Assembly: GCA_021733925.1 (NCBI GenBank)
Contig: JAIPJY010000012.1
Location: 1 to 64,000 of the forward strand
Source of the DNA: Prosthecobacter sp.
GTDB lineage: Bacteria > Verrucomicrobiota > Verrucomicrobiia > Verrucomicrobiales > Verrucomicrobiaceae
Direction of reading: 5' to 3'
Length of the DNA: 64,000 nt
Shown here: in pieces, positions 42,345-51,438 of the stretch
Layout of the letters: every line of letters begins with the position of its first letter
How positions within the stretch are numbered: the stretch's first letter is position 1
Translations under genes and position numbers: made by a program
The notes under the pieces: generated by a model
Databases searched by the model: none
The model's input: the letters and a program-made list of their open reading frames with translations, nothing else
Told to the model about the DNA's origin: nothing

Positions 42345-44141
42345 ATGAGCAAAGCCTCCGTCGAAGACATCAAACTCGCCTCAGACGGCCTTCGTGGCCA
42401 CCTAGCCGAGCTGTTCGCAGATACCAGCACCCCGAACATCCCGGAGGACTCCAACATCCTGCTCAAACACCACGGCTCCTACCAGCAGGATGACCGCGAT
42501 GTCCGTGCTGAACGCACCAAGGCCAAGCTCGAGAAAGCCTGGAGCTTCATGATCCGCAGCAAGATGCCCGGGGGCCGTATTTCCGCGAAGCAATGGCTGA
42601 TCCATGATGACCTTTGCGAAAAGGCCTTCGGCAACATGCGCCTGACCAACCGTCAGGGCATTCAGCTCCACGGCGTGCTCAAAGGCGGCCTGAAGGAAGT
42701 CATCTCCAATGTCTGCCACAGCGGCCTCAGCACCATGGGTGCCTGCGGTGACGTGGTGCGCAACACCATGGGCCCGGCGGCTCCGATCAAGGACGCGGTG
42801 CATGCTGATACTCAGACACTTACGGAAGAAATCAGCCAGCGCTTCCTGTGGCGCAGCCAGGCGTATGCCGACATCTGGCTGGATGGTGAGAAGATTGAGC
42901 CTGAATGGATTCAGGATCCGGAGGTCAACCCCGCTGTGCGTGAGGCGACGAAGGCCCCGGAAGGTGACGACCCGATCTACGGCAAGGTCTATCTGCCGCG
43001 CAAATTCAAGATCGGCGTGGCCATCCAGCCCTGCAACGACGCGGATATCTTCTCCCAGGACGTCGGCCTTGTGCCGCACGTGGTGGACGGTGCGGTCGAA
43101 GGCTACACCATCACCGTCGGTGGCGGCTTTGGCATGAGCCATGGCCAGCTCAGCACCCGCCCCTTCCTCGGTCAGCCGCTGCTTTATGCGAAGCGCGCGA
43201 ATGTGGTGGATGCCATCGAAGCCATCGTCACCACGCAGCGTGACCACGGCAACCGGACCGAGCGTAAAAACGCCCGCATGAAATACACCGTGCAGACGAT
43301 GGGCTTGGACGGCTTCCGCGCCGAAGTGGTGAGCCGCCTGCCTGGCATTGAGACTTTCCCGCCGAAGGAGCTCAGCTTTGACAGCGTCGAGGACAAACTC
43401 GGCTGGCATGAGCAGGGAGATGGCAAGCTCTACTGCGCCGTCCATGTGAGCATGGGCCGCATCGTGGACCGTGAAGACGGCCCGCACTACCGCAGCGCTT
43501 TTGTGGAGCTGTGCAAGTCGCTCGACCTGCCGCTCATCGTCACGCCGAATACGAATATGATCATTGCCGACGTCGCGCCTGAGCAGAAGGACGCCGTCGA
43601 TGCCATTCTGGCCAAGCACGGCGTTGTTCACTCCGACGGCATGACCCGCGCCCGCAAGGTGGCCCACGCCTGTGTGGCCCTGCCGACCTGCGGCCTGGCG
43701 CTGAGCGAATCCGAGCGCGTCCTGCCCGGATTCATGGACAAGATCGACGAATACCTGCGCGAACTGGGTCTCGAAGACGAGCCGATCCTCTTCCGCATGA
43801 CTGGCTGCCCGAACGGCTGTGGCCGCCCTTACAACGCCGACTTCGGCTTTGTGGGTCGCTCGCCGAACAAGTACGCGATGTTTGTGGGTGGCAGCATCCG
43901 CGGCAACCGCCTCGCCGGCCTGGAGTACAAGACGGTCCTCGGTGAAGAAGTTCCTGGCAAGGTGCGCGCCTTCCTGGAAGCCTTCAAGGCGGAGCGCAAG
44001 GACGGTGAAATCTTCGCCGACTGGTTCGCCCGCACCCGCACCACGGGTGAGGCTCCGACGCCGGAGCAGTTCCATATCGAACTCGCCGAACGCGCCGCGA
44101 AACTGGCTGAGGCCAAGACCACGGCGGCTGAGGCAGGCTAA
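42345..44141 (+). CDS. Sulfite/nitrite reductase, sirohaem hemoprotein (CysI-like)
   Basis: 598 residues with duplicated ferredoxin-like and catalytic halves. The [4Fe-4S]-sirohaem cysteines are in VAHACVALPTCGLAL (C-x5-C, about 441/447) and MTGCPNGCGRPY (C-x3-C, about 487/491). Other hallmarks: LKHHGSYQQDDRD, RMRLTNRQGIQLHGV-type block (here NMRLTNRQGIQLHGV), GDVVRNTMGPAAP, FGFVGRSPNKYAMFVGG. This is the pattern of NADPH-type assimilatory sulfite reductase subunit beta, making sulfide for cysteine. No flavoprotein (CysJ) gene is beside it, so the electron donor is elsewhere. Strong terminator follows. Confidence 0.92.
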   Translation: MSKASVEDIKLASDGLRGHLAELFADTSTPNIPEDSNILLKHHGSYQQDDRDVRAERTKAKLEKAWSFMIRSKMPGGRISAKQWLIHDDLCEKAFGNMRLTNRQGIQLHGVLKGGLKEVISNVCHSGLSTMGACGDVVRNTMGPAAPIKDAVHADTQTLTEEISQRFLWRSQAYADIWLDGEKIEPEWIQDPEVNPAVREATKAPEGDDPIYGKVYLPRKFKIGVAIQPCNDADIFSQDVGLVPHVVDGAVEGYTITVGGGFGMSHGQLSTRPFLGQPLLYAKRANVVDAIEAIVTTQRDHGNRTERKNARMKYTVQTMGLDGFRAEVVSRLPGIETFPPKELSFDSVEDKLGWHEQGDGKLYCAVHVSMGRIVDREDGPHYRSAFVELCKSLDLPLIVTPNTNMIIADVAPEQKDAVDAILAKHGVVHSDGMTRARKVAHACVALPTCGLALSESERVLPGFMDKIDEYLRELGLEDEPILFRMTGCPNGCGRPYNADFGFVGRSPNKYAMFVGGSIRGNRLAGLEYKTVLGEEVPGKVRAFLEAFKAERKDGEIFADWFARTRTTGEAPTPEQFHIELAERAAKLAEAKTTAAEAG

Positions 44142-44166
44142 ATCCTCCAAAAAGCATCGAATTCGA

Positions 44167-44197
44167 GGCGGTCCGCACCCAGCGGACCGCCTTTTTT
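44167..44197 (+). terminator. Rho-independent terminator of the sulfite reductase gene
   Basis: 10-bp perfect stem GGCGGTCCGC / GCGGACCGCC (44167-44176 with 44182-44191, loop ACCCA) followed by TTTTTT. It lies 26 bases after the stop. Confidence 0.92.
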
Positions 44198-44443
44198 GTG
44201 CCTACAGGTCAAGGATCAGAGGAGGTGCCTACGGAACACACTGAATGCACGGAAAATCAGAGGGGAACCAAGCACCTGGATGGGACCCTTTATATATCAA
44301 GGCTAGTGTGGCGGCACACAGTTGCCGTGCTCCTGTGAGACAGGTGTCCGGACCATGCCCTTGTTGCACAGCTACAAGGCAACTTTAATTTCTGAGCATT
44401 ACGGGACTTGTGTGAGGCGTTTCTTTGGGCCACAGACTCCGCC
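44198..44443. other. Intergenic stretch, nothing recognised
   Basis: 246 bases of lower GC with no ORF worth reporting. TTTATATATC near 44290 could be promoter-like, but I cannot pair it with a -35 element. Confidence 0.4.
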
Positions 44444-44785
44444 ATGTCTCTCCCGTTCTATCATTACCTGCATCTCATCGGCCTGATCCTCGTTTTCATC
44501 GGCATTGGCGGAATGCTCTCCAGTGAAGGTGCCAAGAAAGCCATGATGTGGCACGGCATCGGTCTCCTCATCAGCATTGTCTCCGGTTTCGGCATGCTGG
44601 CGAAGCTGGGCATCATGGGCACGATGCCGGTGTGGGCCTGGATCAAGATCGGCCTGTGGCTGGTGCTGGGCTTCCTGCCGGTGCTGGCCAAACGCCGTGT
44701 GATCGCCACGCCGCTGGTCGTGCTCATCGCCGCTATTGTGGGTGCAGCGCTGGCGTATCTGGGCTACTTCAAGCCGACGTTTTGA
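44444..44785 (+). CDS. Small four-helix membrane protein (SirB-like)
   Basis: 113 residues that are nearly all membrane: helices about 5-25 (YHYLHLIGLILVFIGIGGML), 32-55, 60-82 and 88-110. The opening YHYLHLIGLILVF and the conserved small hydrophobic helices recall the SirB/invasion-expression regulator family, but the match is loose and the function unknown. Start is the ATG encoding MSLPFYHYLH. Confidence 0.65.
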   Translation: MSLPFYHYLHLIGLILVFIGIGGMLSSEGAKKAMMWHGIGLLISIVSGFGMLAKLGIMGTMPVWAWIKIGLWLVLGFLPVLAKRRVIATPLVVLIAAIVGAALAYLGYFKPTF

Positions 44786-44806
44786 TTTTGGCGTGGCGGC
44801 CGTACA

Positions 44807-44926
44807 GTAGCCATCTCGCTCCGCGAGATGAGCTGTGCGCCACCGCAAGAATAGAGCGTTCGCGTATTTTGCTGATTCCGTGGCATGCGGAAGCGCTGTG
44901 TACCTCTCGCGGAGCGAGAGGACTAC
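44807..44926. repeat. Pair of short palindromic modules at the proC end
   Basis: First module (44807-44830) reads GTAGC then CATCTCGC-TCC-GCGAGATG, an exact reverse-orientation copy of the module before valS at 1405-1428. Second module (44903-44926) is CCTCTCGC-GGA-GCGAGAGG followed by ACTAC; its CTA is the reverse complement of the proC stop codon TAG (44923-44925). Both stems are 8 bp with a 3-nt loop. Confidence 0.85.
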
Positions 44927-45729
44927 TTTTCTCCCAGGGCTTTGCTCTTTTCCGTGGCGGCGCGAACGGCTTGGATCATGGCGTTGCGGAGGCCGTGCTG
45001 CTCGAGTTTTTCGAGACCGGCGATGGTGGTGCCACCGGGGCTGGTGACTTCATCGCGCAAGGCCGCGGGGTGTTTGCCGCTGGTGAGGACCATTTCTGCT
45101 GCTCCGGCGACGGTCTGGGCGGCGAGGCGCAGGGCGGCTGCGCGTGGAAGACCCATGAGGACGCCGCCATCGGCGAGGGCTTCGATGACGGTGTAAACAT
45201 AGGCGGGGCCGCTGCCGGAGAGGCCGGTGACGGCATCGAGCAGTTTTTCGGCGACTTCGTCGGCCGTGCCGACGGCTCCGAGGATCTTCTCTGCGAGCGC
45301 GGCGTCTTTGGCGGTCGCCTTGCTGCCACGTGAAAAGGCGGCAGCGCCGATGCCGACCAGGGCCGGTGTGTTGGGCATGCTGCGGATGACGCGCTGCTTG
45401 CCGCCGAGCCAGGTTTCGAGATTGGCCAGGGAGACCCCGGCGGCAATGCTGAGGTAGAGGCGCGAGCCTTTGACCAGAGCGAGCGCCTCACACAGGGCCT
45501 GCATGTCTCCGGGTTTCACGGCGAGGATGATCACGTCTGAGGCTGCGGCCACTTCCGCCGGAGTGCCGGTGATGGTTTTGCAGGTGAGGCATTTCCGCAG
45601 GGAGTTCACGGCCTCGGGCATCACATCGCTGAGCGCCACATTGAGGCTGGATTTGCCAAGCGCCTGCTCCACGCCGCGCAGCAGCGCGCCGCCCATTTTT
45701 CCGCAGCCTATGAGTCCGAGTTTCATCAT
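44923..45729 (-). CDS. proC: Pyrroline-5-carboxylate reductase
   Basis: 268 residues. NAD(P)-dependent last step of proline synthesis: reduces pyrroline-5-carboxylate. N-terminal Rossmann motif MKLGLIGCGKMGGALLRG, VILAVKPGDMQAL, VIRSMPNTPALVGIGAAAFS, and the family signature in LTSGKHPAALRDEVTSPGGTTIAGL. Two adjacent Met codons open the gene. The TAG stop is contributed by a short palindromic repeat, so the natural C-terminus may have been trimmed or replaced; the length remains normal. It diverges from the kinase-like gene. Confidence 0.95.
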   Translation of the reverse strand: MMKLGLIGCGKMGGALLRGVEQALGKSSLNVALSDVMPEAVNSLRKCLTCKTITGTPAEVAAASDVIILAVKPGDMQALCEALALVKGSRLYLSIAAGVSLANLETWLGGKQRVIRSMPNTPALVGIGAAAFSRGSKATAKDAALAEKILGAVGTADEVAEKLLDAVTGLSGSGPAYVYTVIEALADGGVLMGLPRAAALRLAAQTVAGAAEMVLTSGKHPAALRDEVTSPGGTTIAGLEKLEQHGLRNAMIQAVRAATEKSKALGEK

Positions 45730-45828
45730 GGGGCGACTTTGGGGCAGATGCGGCGAGGTGCAAGTACGCCAATCTTGTCTTGCGTTGGCCCCCGAATTTT
45801 TGCGATGCTGGTAGAAATCGTCGCTAAA

Positions 45829-47088
45829 ATGTACGCCGACCACTTTCAGCCCGAAAAGATCATCGCCGCCGGGCCCTCGGCCAAGGTGTATCGTGGAGTG
45901 GAAACGATGACGGGACGCAAGGTGCTGATCAAAGCCCTGATGGAGGAGCACGAGACTGCCCATCCGCTGGATCGTGAGCGCCTTCAGCTGCTGGCACCTT
46001 CACTCATGCAGATGCGGCATCCGCACATCGCGGGCCTGATCACGCTGCTGCCCACGGAGGAGGAGTTTGCCCTGGTGTCTGAATTCATGCCGGGAATGAA
46101 CGGCCGGAACTTTGCCGCGGAGCACCAACCCTCGCCTGCGGATCTGCGCGCGCTGGCAGTGCAGCTCATGCACGCCCTGCTGGTGGGGGAGCACTTGCGC
46201 CAGCCGCATGGCGACCCGAAGCCGAGCAATCTCATCATCACCGACCATCCCGGCGGCGGTTTGTTTCTTCAGGTGCAGGACTGGGGCCTCTCGCTGGCCC
46301 GACGGACGCAGCCGCCGGAGACGCTATGGTTTCGGGCACCGGAGCTGCATGCGGGCGGCGCGCCAACGACGCAGAGCGATCTTTTCACGGCGGCGGGCAG
46401 CTTGTTCTGCATCGCCACGAACACCGCACCAGCTCAAGGCACGAGGGTGGAGGAGATCCTGAGGGACTGGCAGGCCTTCAACGCGGGCCATGTGCTGAGC
46501 CACATGCGGCCAGATCTGGACCCACCGCTGCGCGACTGGCTGGCGTGGCTGCTGAATCTGGCACCGCAGCAGCGCCCGCACTCCGTGGCGCAGGCGCTGG
46601 ATGTGCTGATGCTCAGCATGCACACCGGCTACGCCTACCTGCCGCAGCAGGCACCCGTCATGGCACCGGGCACCCAGACCATGCCGCTGGTGGCTGCAGT
46701 TGCACCCGGAGCAGCGATGCCAGTGCAATCCGGTGCGCCAGCGTCGGCGCCTCCCGGTGCGCCGCAGCCGAAGCCCGTCCTGCCCAAATCCGCGCCCGCC
46801 ATCGCCGCTGCCGCCGCCCCCCCTCCGCCAGCAGCCGCCCCGAAAAAATCATCCGGCAGCCGTGTCATGATCGCCGTGGTGTTGAATCTCGCCGCTCTCA
46901 CCGTGATTGGATTTTTTGTCTGGCCCATCATTCAGAAATCCATCCCCAGCGTGGAAATCTCAACTGCCGTGAGCAGCGAGAAAACACCCACCATTGCCAT
47001 CCCCTTGGGCAAGGCAGACAGCACGAAAGCTGCCGTCACCGCTGCCACCCAACCAAAGCCTGCGGCGACCGATGCCAAAGTCCACTGA
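45829..47088 (+). CDS. Protein-kinase-like membrane protein (divergent Ser/Thr kinase)
   Basis: 419 residues. The N-terminal ~270 form a kinase-like domain: glycine loop degraded to AAGPSAKVYRG, candidate Lys35 in KVLIKAL, catalytic loop HGDPKPSNLII (H127-G-D129, where active kinases read HRD), and DWG (D151) in place of DFG. The catalytic residues K, D and D remain, so activity cannot be excluded. An Ala/Pro-rich linker leads to one membrane helix (about 350-370, VMIAVVLNLAALTVIGFFVW) and a short outer tail. Upstream ATG at 45805 is an alternative start. It precedes the PSD1 cytochrome gene by 57 bases. Confidence 0.75.
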   Translation: MYADHFQPEKIIAAGPSAKVYRGVETMTGRKVLIKALMEEHETAHPLDRERLQLLAPSLMQMRHPHIAGLITLLPTEEEFALVSEFMPGMNGRNFAAEHQPSPADLRALAVQLMHALLVGEHLRQPHGDPKPSNLIITDHPGGGLFLQVQDWGLSLARRTQPPETLWFRAPELHAGGAPTTQSDLFTAAGSLFCIATNTAPAQGTRVEEILRDWQAFNAGHVLSHMRPDLDPPLRDWLAWLLNLAPQQRPHSVAQALDVLMLSMHTGYAYLPQQAPVMAPGTQTMPLVAAVAPGAAMPVQSGAPASAPPGAPQPKPVLPKSAPAIAAAAAPPPPAAAPKKSSGSRVMIAVVLNLAALTVIGFFVWPIIQKSIPSVEISTAVSSEKTPTIAIPLGKADSTKAAVTAATQPKPAATDAKVH

Positions 47089-47145
47089 GTGCGTGGCACA
47101 GCTCCCGCCCGACAGCATTCTCCATGCGGCAGGCGCTGATTTCGC

Positions 47146-50100
47146 ATGCAGGACCGGCGTATTTATCTTGTGAAAAGCCCCCCTGCCCTTCTCCTGCTGC
47201 TACTCACCGCGCCTGCTTCGGCGGCGGTCGATTTCGTTCGGGACATCCAGCCCATCTTCAGCGAGCACTGCTACAAGTGCCACGGAGGGCACAAGCAGGA
47301 GGCGGCCTTCCGGCTGGATCACAAGCCCAGTGCGCTCAAGGGCGGCGACTTTGGTGTCGCGATCATTCCCGGCAAAGCGGACGACAGCCGGCTGCTGCAC
47401 GCCGTGCTGGGTACGAACCCCAAAATGCGCATGCCGCGCAAAGGTGACCCGCTGAGCGTTGATGAAATCGCCAGGCTCAAGGAGTGGATCGATGAGGGTG
47501 CCGTCTGGCCTGACAGCGCGAGTGTGAGCCTTGAGCGGAAGACCGACCACTGGGCCTTCAAGCCGCCCGTGCGGCCTCCAGTGCCTGCGACAGCGAAGCA
47601 TCCCATCGATGCCATCATCCGCGAGCGTCTCACCAAGGAAGGGTTGCAGCCTTCGCCCCCAGCAGCTCCTGAAACGCTGCTGCGCCGCCTGCATCTGGAT
47701 ATCACCGGCTTGCCACCGACGCCGCTGGAGATCCGCACTTTCACCGCTGCGTATCGCAAGGATCCCGCCACCAGCATCCAGCGTGTGACATCCGCGCTGC
47801 TGGCCAGCCAGCACTACGGCGAGCGCTGGGCGAGGCACTGGCTGGATGCGGCGCATTACGCGGACAGCAACGGCTATGAAAAGGATCCGATGCGCTTCAT
47901 CTGGTTCTACCGCGACTGGGTCATCAGCGCTTACAACCGCGACCTGCCGTATGACCAGTTCATCATTCAGCAGCTGGCCGGCGATGAGCTGCCCAAGGCC
48001 ACGCAGGATCAGATCGTGGCCACCGGATTCCTGCGCAACACGATGGTCAACGAGGAAGGCGGCGTGGATCCCGAGCAGTTTCGCATGGAGTCGATGTTTG
48101 ACCGCATGGACACCATCGGCAAAAGCATCCTCGGTCTCACCATCGGCTGCACGCAGTGCCACAACCACAAGTACGACCCCATCTCGCAGGAGGAGTACTA
48201 CCGCATGTTTGCCTACCTCAACAATGACAACGAACCCTGGCGTGTGGTGTATACCGCCAGCGATCAGATGCAGCGTGCGCAGGTGCTGACACAAATCGCT
48301 GAGCTGGAGGCAAAGCTGAAGCATGATCATCCTGACTGGCAGGAGCGGATAAAGGTGTGGGTGGCGGGTGTGAAAGCCGCGCAGCCGGAGTGGCACACGC
48401 TGGCTTTTGAAGATGATCCGTCCGGGGGTGAAAAGGCGCTGCGGCAGCCGGACGGCAGCATCCTCGCGCAAGGGTATGCGCCGACGAAGAGTGATGTGAA
48501 GTTTGCGGTGAAAGCTGTAGAGCAAGCCGCTGGCTTGCAGACTGCAACCGGGACGGTTGCACTACAGAAGAGTGCGCCACGCACGATCAGCGCCTTTCGC
48601 CTGGAATTGATGAACGACCCCAATTTGCCTGCTTATGGCCCCGGTCGTTCGCAGAAGGGCACGGCGGCACTCACGGAGTTCAGCGCCGAGATGAAGATCG
48701 ACGGCAAGATGACGAAGCTGAAATTTGTGAAGGCCAGCGCCGACTATGGCGAAGCGGAAAACACGCCGCTCGCCCCCTTCGCACGCGACAAGGAAGACAC
48801 GAAGGACAAGCGCGTTACCGGCCCTGTTGCGTATGCGATTGATGGCAAGGCGGACACCGCGTGGGGGATCAACGCCGGACCTGGACGGCGCAATGTGCCG
48901 CGCAATGCGGTCTTCGTTTTGGAGAAGCCGGTTGAGCTCAAACCCGACAGCGAGCTGAGCGTGACGCTGAGCATGAAGCACGGCGGCTGGAACAGCGATG
49001 ACCTGCAGACGATGAACCTTGGGCGCTATCGCATCAGCGTGACTGATGCGCCGAATGCGGCGGCGGATCCGCTCTATGGCAAGAAATCTGAGTTCAGCGC
49101 CTTCCGCACCACCGTGGCGGAATGGCAGCCGGTGAACGACGAGATTGAATCGCTGTGGAAGCAGCATCCCGAAGGCACCACCACCCTGACGCTGGACCCG
49201 CGCGATGAACCGCGCATGACCTCCGTGCTCAAGCGCGGTGATTTCCTCAAACCCGACAACCGTGTGACCGCTGGCGTGCCCGCCATGCTGAATCCGCTGC
49301 CCAAGAATGCCGACGGCTCGCGCCTCACCTTTGCGCGCTGGATGGTGGACAAAAAATCGCCCACCACGGCCCGTGCTTATGTGAACCGCGTTTGGCAGGC
49401 CTGCTTCGGCATCGGACTGGTGGAGACCGCCGAGGACTTCGGCACGCAGGGCTCGCCACCGAGCCATCCTGCGCTGCTCGACTGGCTCGCCGTGGAGTTC
49501 ATGGAGCACGGCTGGAGCACCAAGCATCTGCTGCGCCTCATCACCAGCAGTGAGACTTATCAACAGTCCAGCAACGTCACGCCCCAGCTTCTGGAGCGCG
49601 ATCCCTACAACCGCCTGCTCGCACGTGGTCCGCGCTTCCGCGTGGAAGGCGAAGTCGTGCGCGACATTCAGCTTGCCGCGAGCGGCCTGCTCAATCCTGC
49701 GATTGGCGGACGCCCTGTCATGCCGCCCGCTCCCGCGTATCTCTTTGAGAAACCCGCCAGCTACGCGCCCTTCCCGTGGAAGGTCGATGAGGATGAGAGC
49801 CAGTTCCGACGCAGCGTCTATGTCTTCCGCCGTCGCAGCACGCCATATCCATTTTTAAGCACCTTTGATGTGCCGAATGGCGAAAGTTCGTGCATCCGCC
49901 GCTCTAAAAGCAACACGCCGCTGCAGGCGCTGATGACGCTGAATGAGACCATGAGCATGGCTGCGGCCAAGGCGCTGGGCGAACGCATGTGGAAAGAAGG
50001 TGGCAGCGATGATGCCTCCCACATCGCCTACGGCTTCCAACTCTGCACCGGCCGCCAGCCGACGGCCAAAGAAACCACCGTCCTGCTGGACATGCTCAAG

Positions 50101-50190
50101 CGCCACCAGACTAAACCGGGTGAGATCGACTCGCATACCCTGCTCGCCCGCGTCCTGCTCAATCTCGACGAGACGATCACGAAGGAGTAG
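47146..50190 (+). CDS. PSD1-family protein: planctomycete cytochrome c, DUF1549 and DUF1553
   Basis: 1014 residues, exported (hydrophobic segment 13-27). Cytochrome motif C42-x-x-C45-H46 in FSEHCYKCHGGHKQEAAFRL; PSCyt1 pattern DDSRLLHAVLG..MRMP and LKEWIDEGAVWPD. DUF1549 spans about 150-380 (LLRRLHLDITGLPPTPLEI, ERWARHWLDAAHYADSNGYE, IGLTIGC-type CTQCHNHKYDPISQEEYY). DUF1553 spans about 720-980 (RLTFARWMVDKKSPTTARAY, VNRVWQACFGIGLVET, STKHLLRLITSSETYQQSS). These proteins are often linked to polysaccharide desulfation or degradation clusters. Residues about 459-473 are encoded by two short palindromes and look inserted. Confidence 0.92.
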   Translation: MQDRRIYLVKSPPALLLLLLTAPASAAVDFVRDIQPIFSEHCYKCHGGHKQEAAFRLDHKPSALKGGDFGVAIIPGKADDSRLLHAVLGTNPKMRMPRKGDPLSVDEIARLKEWIDEGAVWPDSASVSLERKTDHWAFKPPVRPPVPATAKHPIDAIIRERLTKEGLQPSPPAAPETLLRRLHLDITGLPPTPLEIRTFTAAYRKDPATSIQRVTSALLASQHYGERWARHWLDAAHYADSNGYEKDPMRFIWFYRDWVISAYNRDLPYDQFIIQQLAGDELPKATQDQIVATGFLRNTMVNEEGGVDPEQFRMESMFDRMDTIGKSILGLTIGCTQCHNHKYDPISQEEYYRMFAYLNNDNEPWRVVYTASDQMQRAQVLTQIAELEAKLKHDHPDWQERIKVWVAGVKAAQPEWHTLAFEDDPSGGEKALRQPDGSILAQGYAPTKSDVKFAVKAVEQAAGLQTATGTVALQKSAPRTISAFRLELMNDPNLPAYGPGRSQKGTAALTEFSAEMKIDGKMTKLKFVKASADYGEAENTPLAPFARDKEDTKDKRVTGPVAYAIDGKADTAWGINAGPGRRNVPRNAVFVLEKPVELKPDSELSVTLSMKHGGWNSDDLQTMNLGRYRISVTDAPNAAADPLYGKKSEFSAFRTTVAEWQPVNDEIESLWKQHPEGTTTLTLDPRDEPRMTSVLKRGDFLKPDNRVTAGVPAMLNPLPKNADGSRLTFARWMVDKKSPTTARAYVNRVWQACFGIGLVETAEDFGTQGSPPSHPALLDWLAVEFMEHGWSTKHLLRLITSSETYQQSSNVTPQLLERDPYNRLLARGPRFRVEGEVVRDIQLAASGLLNPAIGGRPVMPPAPAYLFEKPASYAPFPWKVDEDESQFRRSVYVFRRRSTPYPFLSTFDVPNGESSCIRRSKSNTPLQALMTLNETMSMAAAKALGERMWKEGGSDDASHIAYGFQLCTGRQPTAKETTVLLDMLKRHQTKPGEIDSHTLLARVLLNLDETITKE
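48522..48565 (+). repeat. Two short palindromes inside the PSD1 coding sequence
   Basis: GCAAGCC-GCT-GGCTTGC (48522-48538), then TGCAACCG-GGA-CGGTTGCA with a CTAC end (48543-48565). The second has the same architecture as the intergenic modules (8-bp stem, GGA loop, NCTAC) but a different stem sequence. The reading frame passes through, giving residues like EQAAGLQTATGTVALQ in a linker region before a carbohydrate-binding-like section. Confidence 0.75.
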
Positions 50191-50196
50191 AGTTTC

Positions 50197-51438
50197 TCAC
50201 CGCTCGAAAAGCTTGGCCTTCTCGGTGAAGCCCTGCACCTGCGCTCCTGAGATGCCAGGAAAAGCCTCGAACTTCAGCTTTCCGTCAGCCAGCACCTGAA
50301 CCAGCACGGTGCCTTGCACTTGATCACCGCCGGGGCGCATCTGCGTCTGGCCAGAACTGCCAAGCTGACCGTGGATGAGTTCGTATTTCACGACGCCAGC
50401 CTGCTCGCTGATGGTTGCGGGATCAGGCGCGTTGCCCTTCACCCAAAACTGAGCGGCGCGGCCATCGTAGCTGCCGATTGAGAACACGATGATCGTCGGA
50501 TCGAGGTGGTGATACACGATGGCAAGATGACCGACCCAGTAGTCGATGCGGCGATTGAGACCGGCAAAGCCGCCAGTGCCCTGCTCATACCAGTTGCCGA
50601 TGAGTTTGCCGTCAATGTCATAGTCGATGCGGCCGCCGAAGGGCGGAACCTTGCGCGCATCTTTCTTGATCAACCCGCTGCGCAACGGTTCGTCGATGTA
50701 GTCGAAGGGATCAACAACGTGCGGCTTCTGCGGGTCACGTTGCAGGAACTGCCCGGGTTTGACAAAGCCTTTGCGCGTCGTGCTTGTGTCGATCAGTGCG
50801 AAGTCGAAGGTCTGGTTGCCGACCTTGCCGATGACCTGTCCGGCTTTCACCGGGATGCGCACGTTCACCGGCTGGCCGGGCTGCACGCCACCGGGCACCT
50901 GCTTCATGATGGCGGCATCGACTTCGATGAGATGATCGACGTAGCTCCACACATGCGCCGAGTGTTCGATGAAGACCTTCAAATCGACAGCGCGGTCAAA
51001 CACACTGGGGTCATACTTTGCCTGTCCGCCCTGCGGATTCGGCCGCCACTGCAGCATGACGATGAAACCGTCGGCAACAGCAACGACATCGTAGAGCTGG
51101 CTGAAGTCGCGCGTGTCCACGCCGGTGCCCTGTCCGGGCGGACGACTGCCGCCCATGCCGCCACGCCCCTGGTTCACCGCACCCTTTGGCACGAGATACA
51201 GGTGGTCGCTCGGCGTCGTGTGACCGCTTTGCATGTTCCCCAGCGGGATGATGTAGCCGATGTCATCGAGCCGCAGCGGGAAGCTTTGCAGCCTCACCGG
51301 CCCGTCACCCTGCGCCTGGCCACGACTCCACATCTGATTGATCTGCTCCGCCGTGGAGCCCGGACGCGAGTCAGAGGATTGAGCGCAAAGCGATGCCGCA
51401 GCAGCGGTGAGGAGGGTGGCGAGGAGTTTGGCGTTCAT
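50197..51438 (-). CDS. Secreted protein with degenerate M23 (LytM)-like domain
   Basis: 413 residues with signal MNAKLLATLLTAAAASLCAQ. The section YIIPLGNMQSGHTTPSDHLYL ... DVVAVADGFIVMLQW ... LKVFIEHSAHVWSYVDHL ... VKAGQVIGKVGNQTFDFALI follows the beta-hairpin order of M23 peptidases (an H..p.dH site, aVaDG, H......Y.H, G..iG.vg....fdfel). The metal ligands are only partly kept, so it may be a binding domain rather than a peptidase. The C-terminal part (VKYELIHGQL, GTVLVQVLADGKLKFEAFPG) is not recognised. It converges on PSD1 with 6 bases between stops. Confidence 0.6.
   Translation of the reverse strand: MNAKLLATLLTAAAASLCAQSSDSRPGSTAEQINQMWSRGQAQGDGPVRLQSFPLRLDDIGYIIPLGNMQSGHTTPSDHLYLVPKGAVNQGRGGMGGSRPPGQGTGVDTRDFSQLYDVVAVADGFIVMLQWRPNPQGGQAKYDPSVFDRAVDLKVFIEHSAHVWSYVDHLIEVDAAIMKQVPGGVQPGQPVNVRIPVKAGQVIGKVGNQTFDFALIDTSTTRKGFVKPGQFLQRDPQKPHVVDPFDYIDEPLRSGLIKKDARKVPPFGGRIDYDIDGKLIGNWYEQGTGGFAGLNRRIDYWVGHLAIVYHHLDPTIIVFSIGSYDGRAAQFWVKGNAPDPATISEQAGVVKYELIHGQLGSSGQTQMRPGGDQVQGTVLVQVLADGKLKFEAFPGISGAQVQGFTEKAKLFER

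Noticed and set aside
42402-44150. 582-residue minus-strand ORF opposite the sulfite reductase gene
   Set aside because: Antisense shadow of an unmistakable CysI-like gene.
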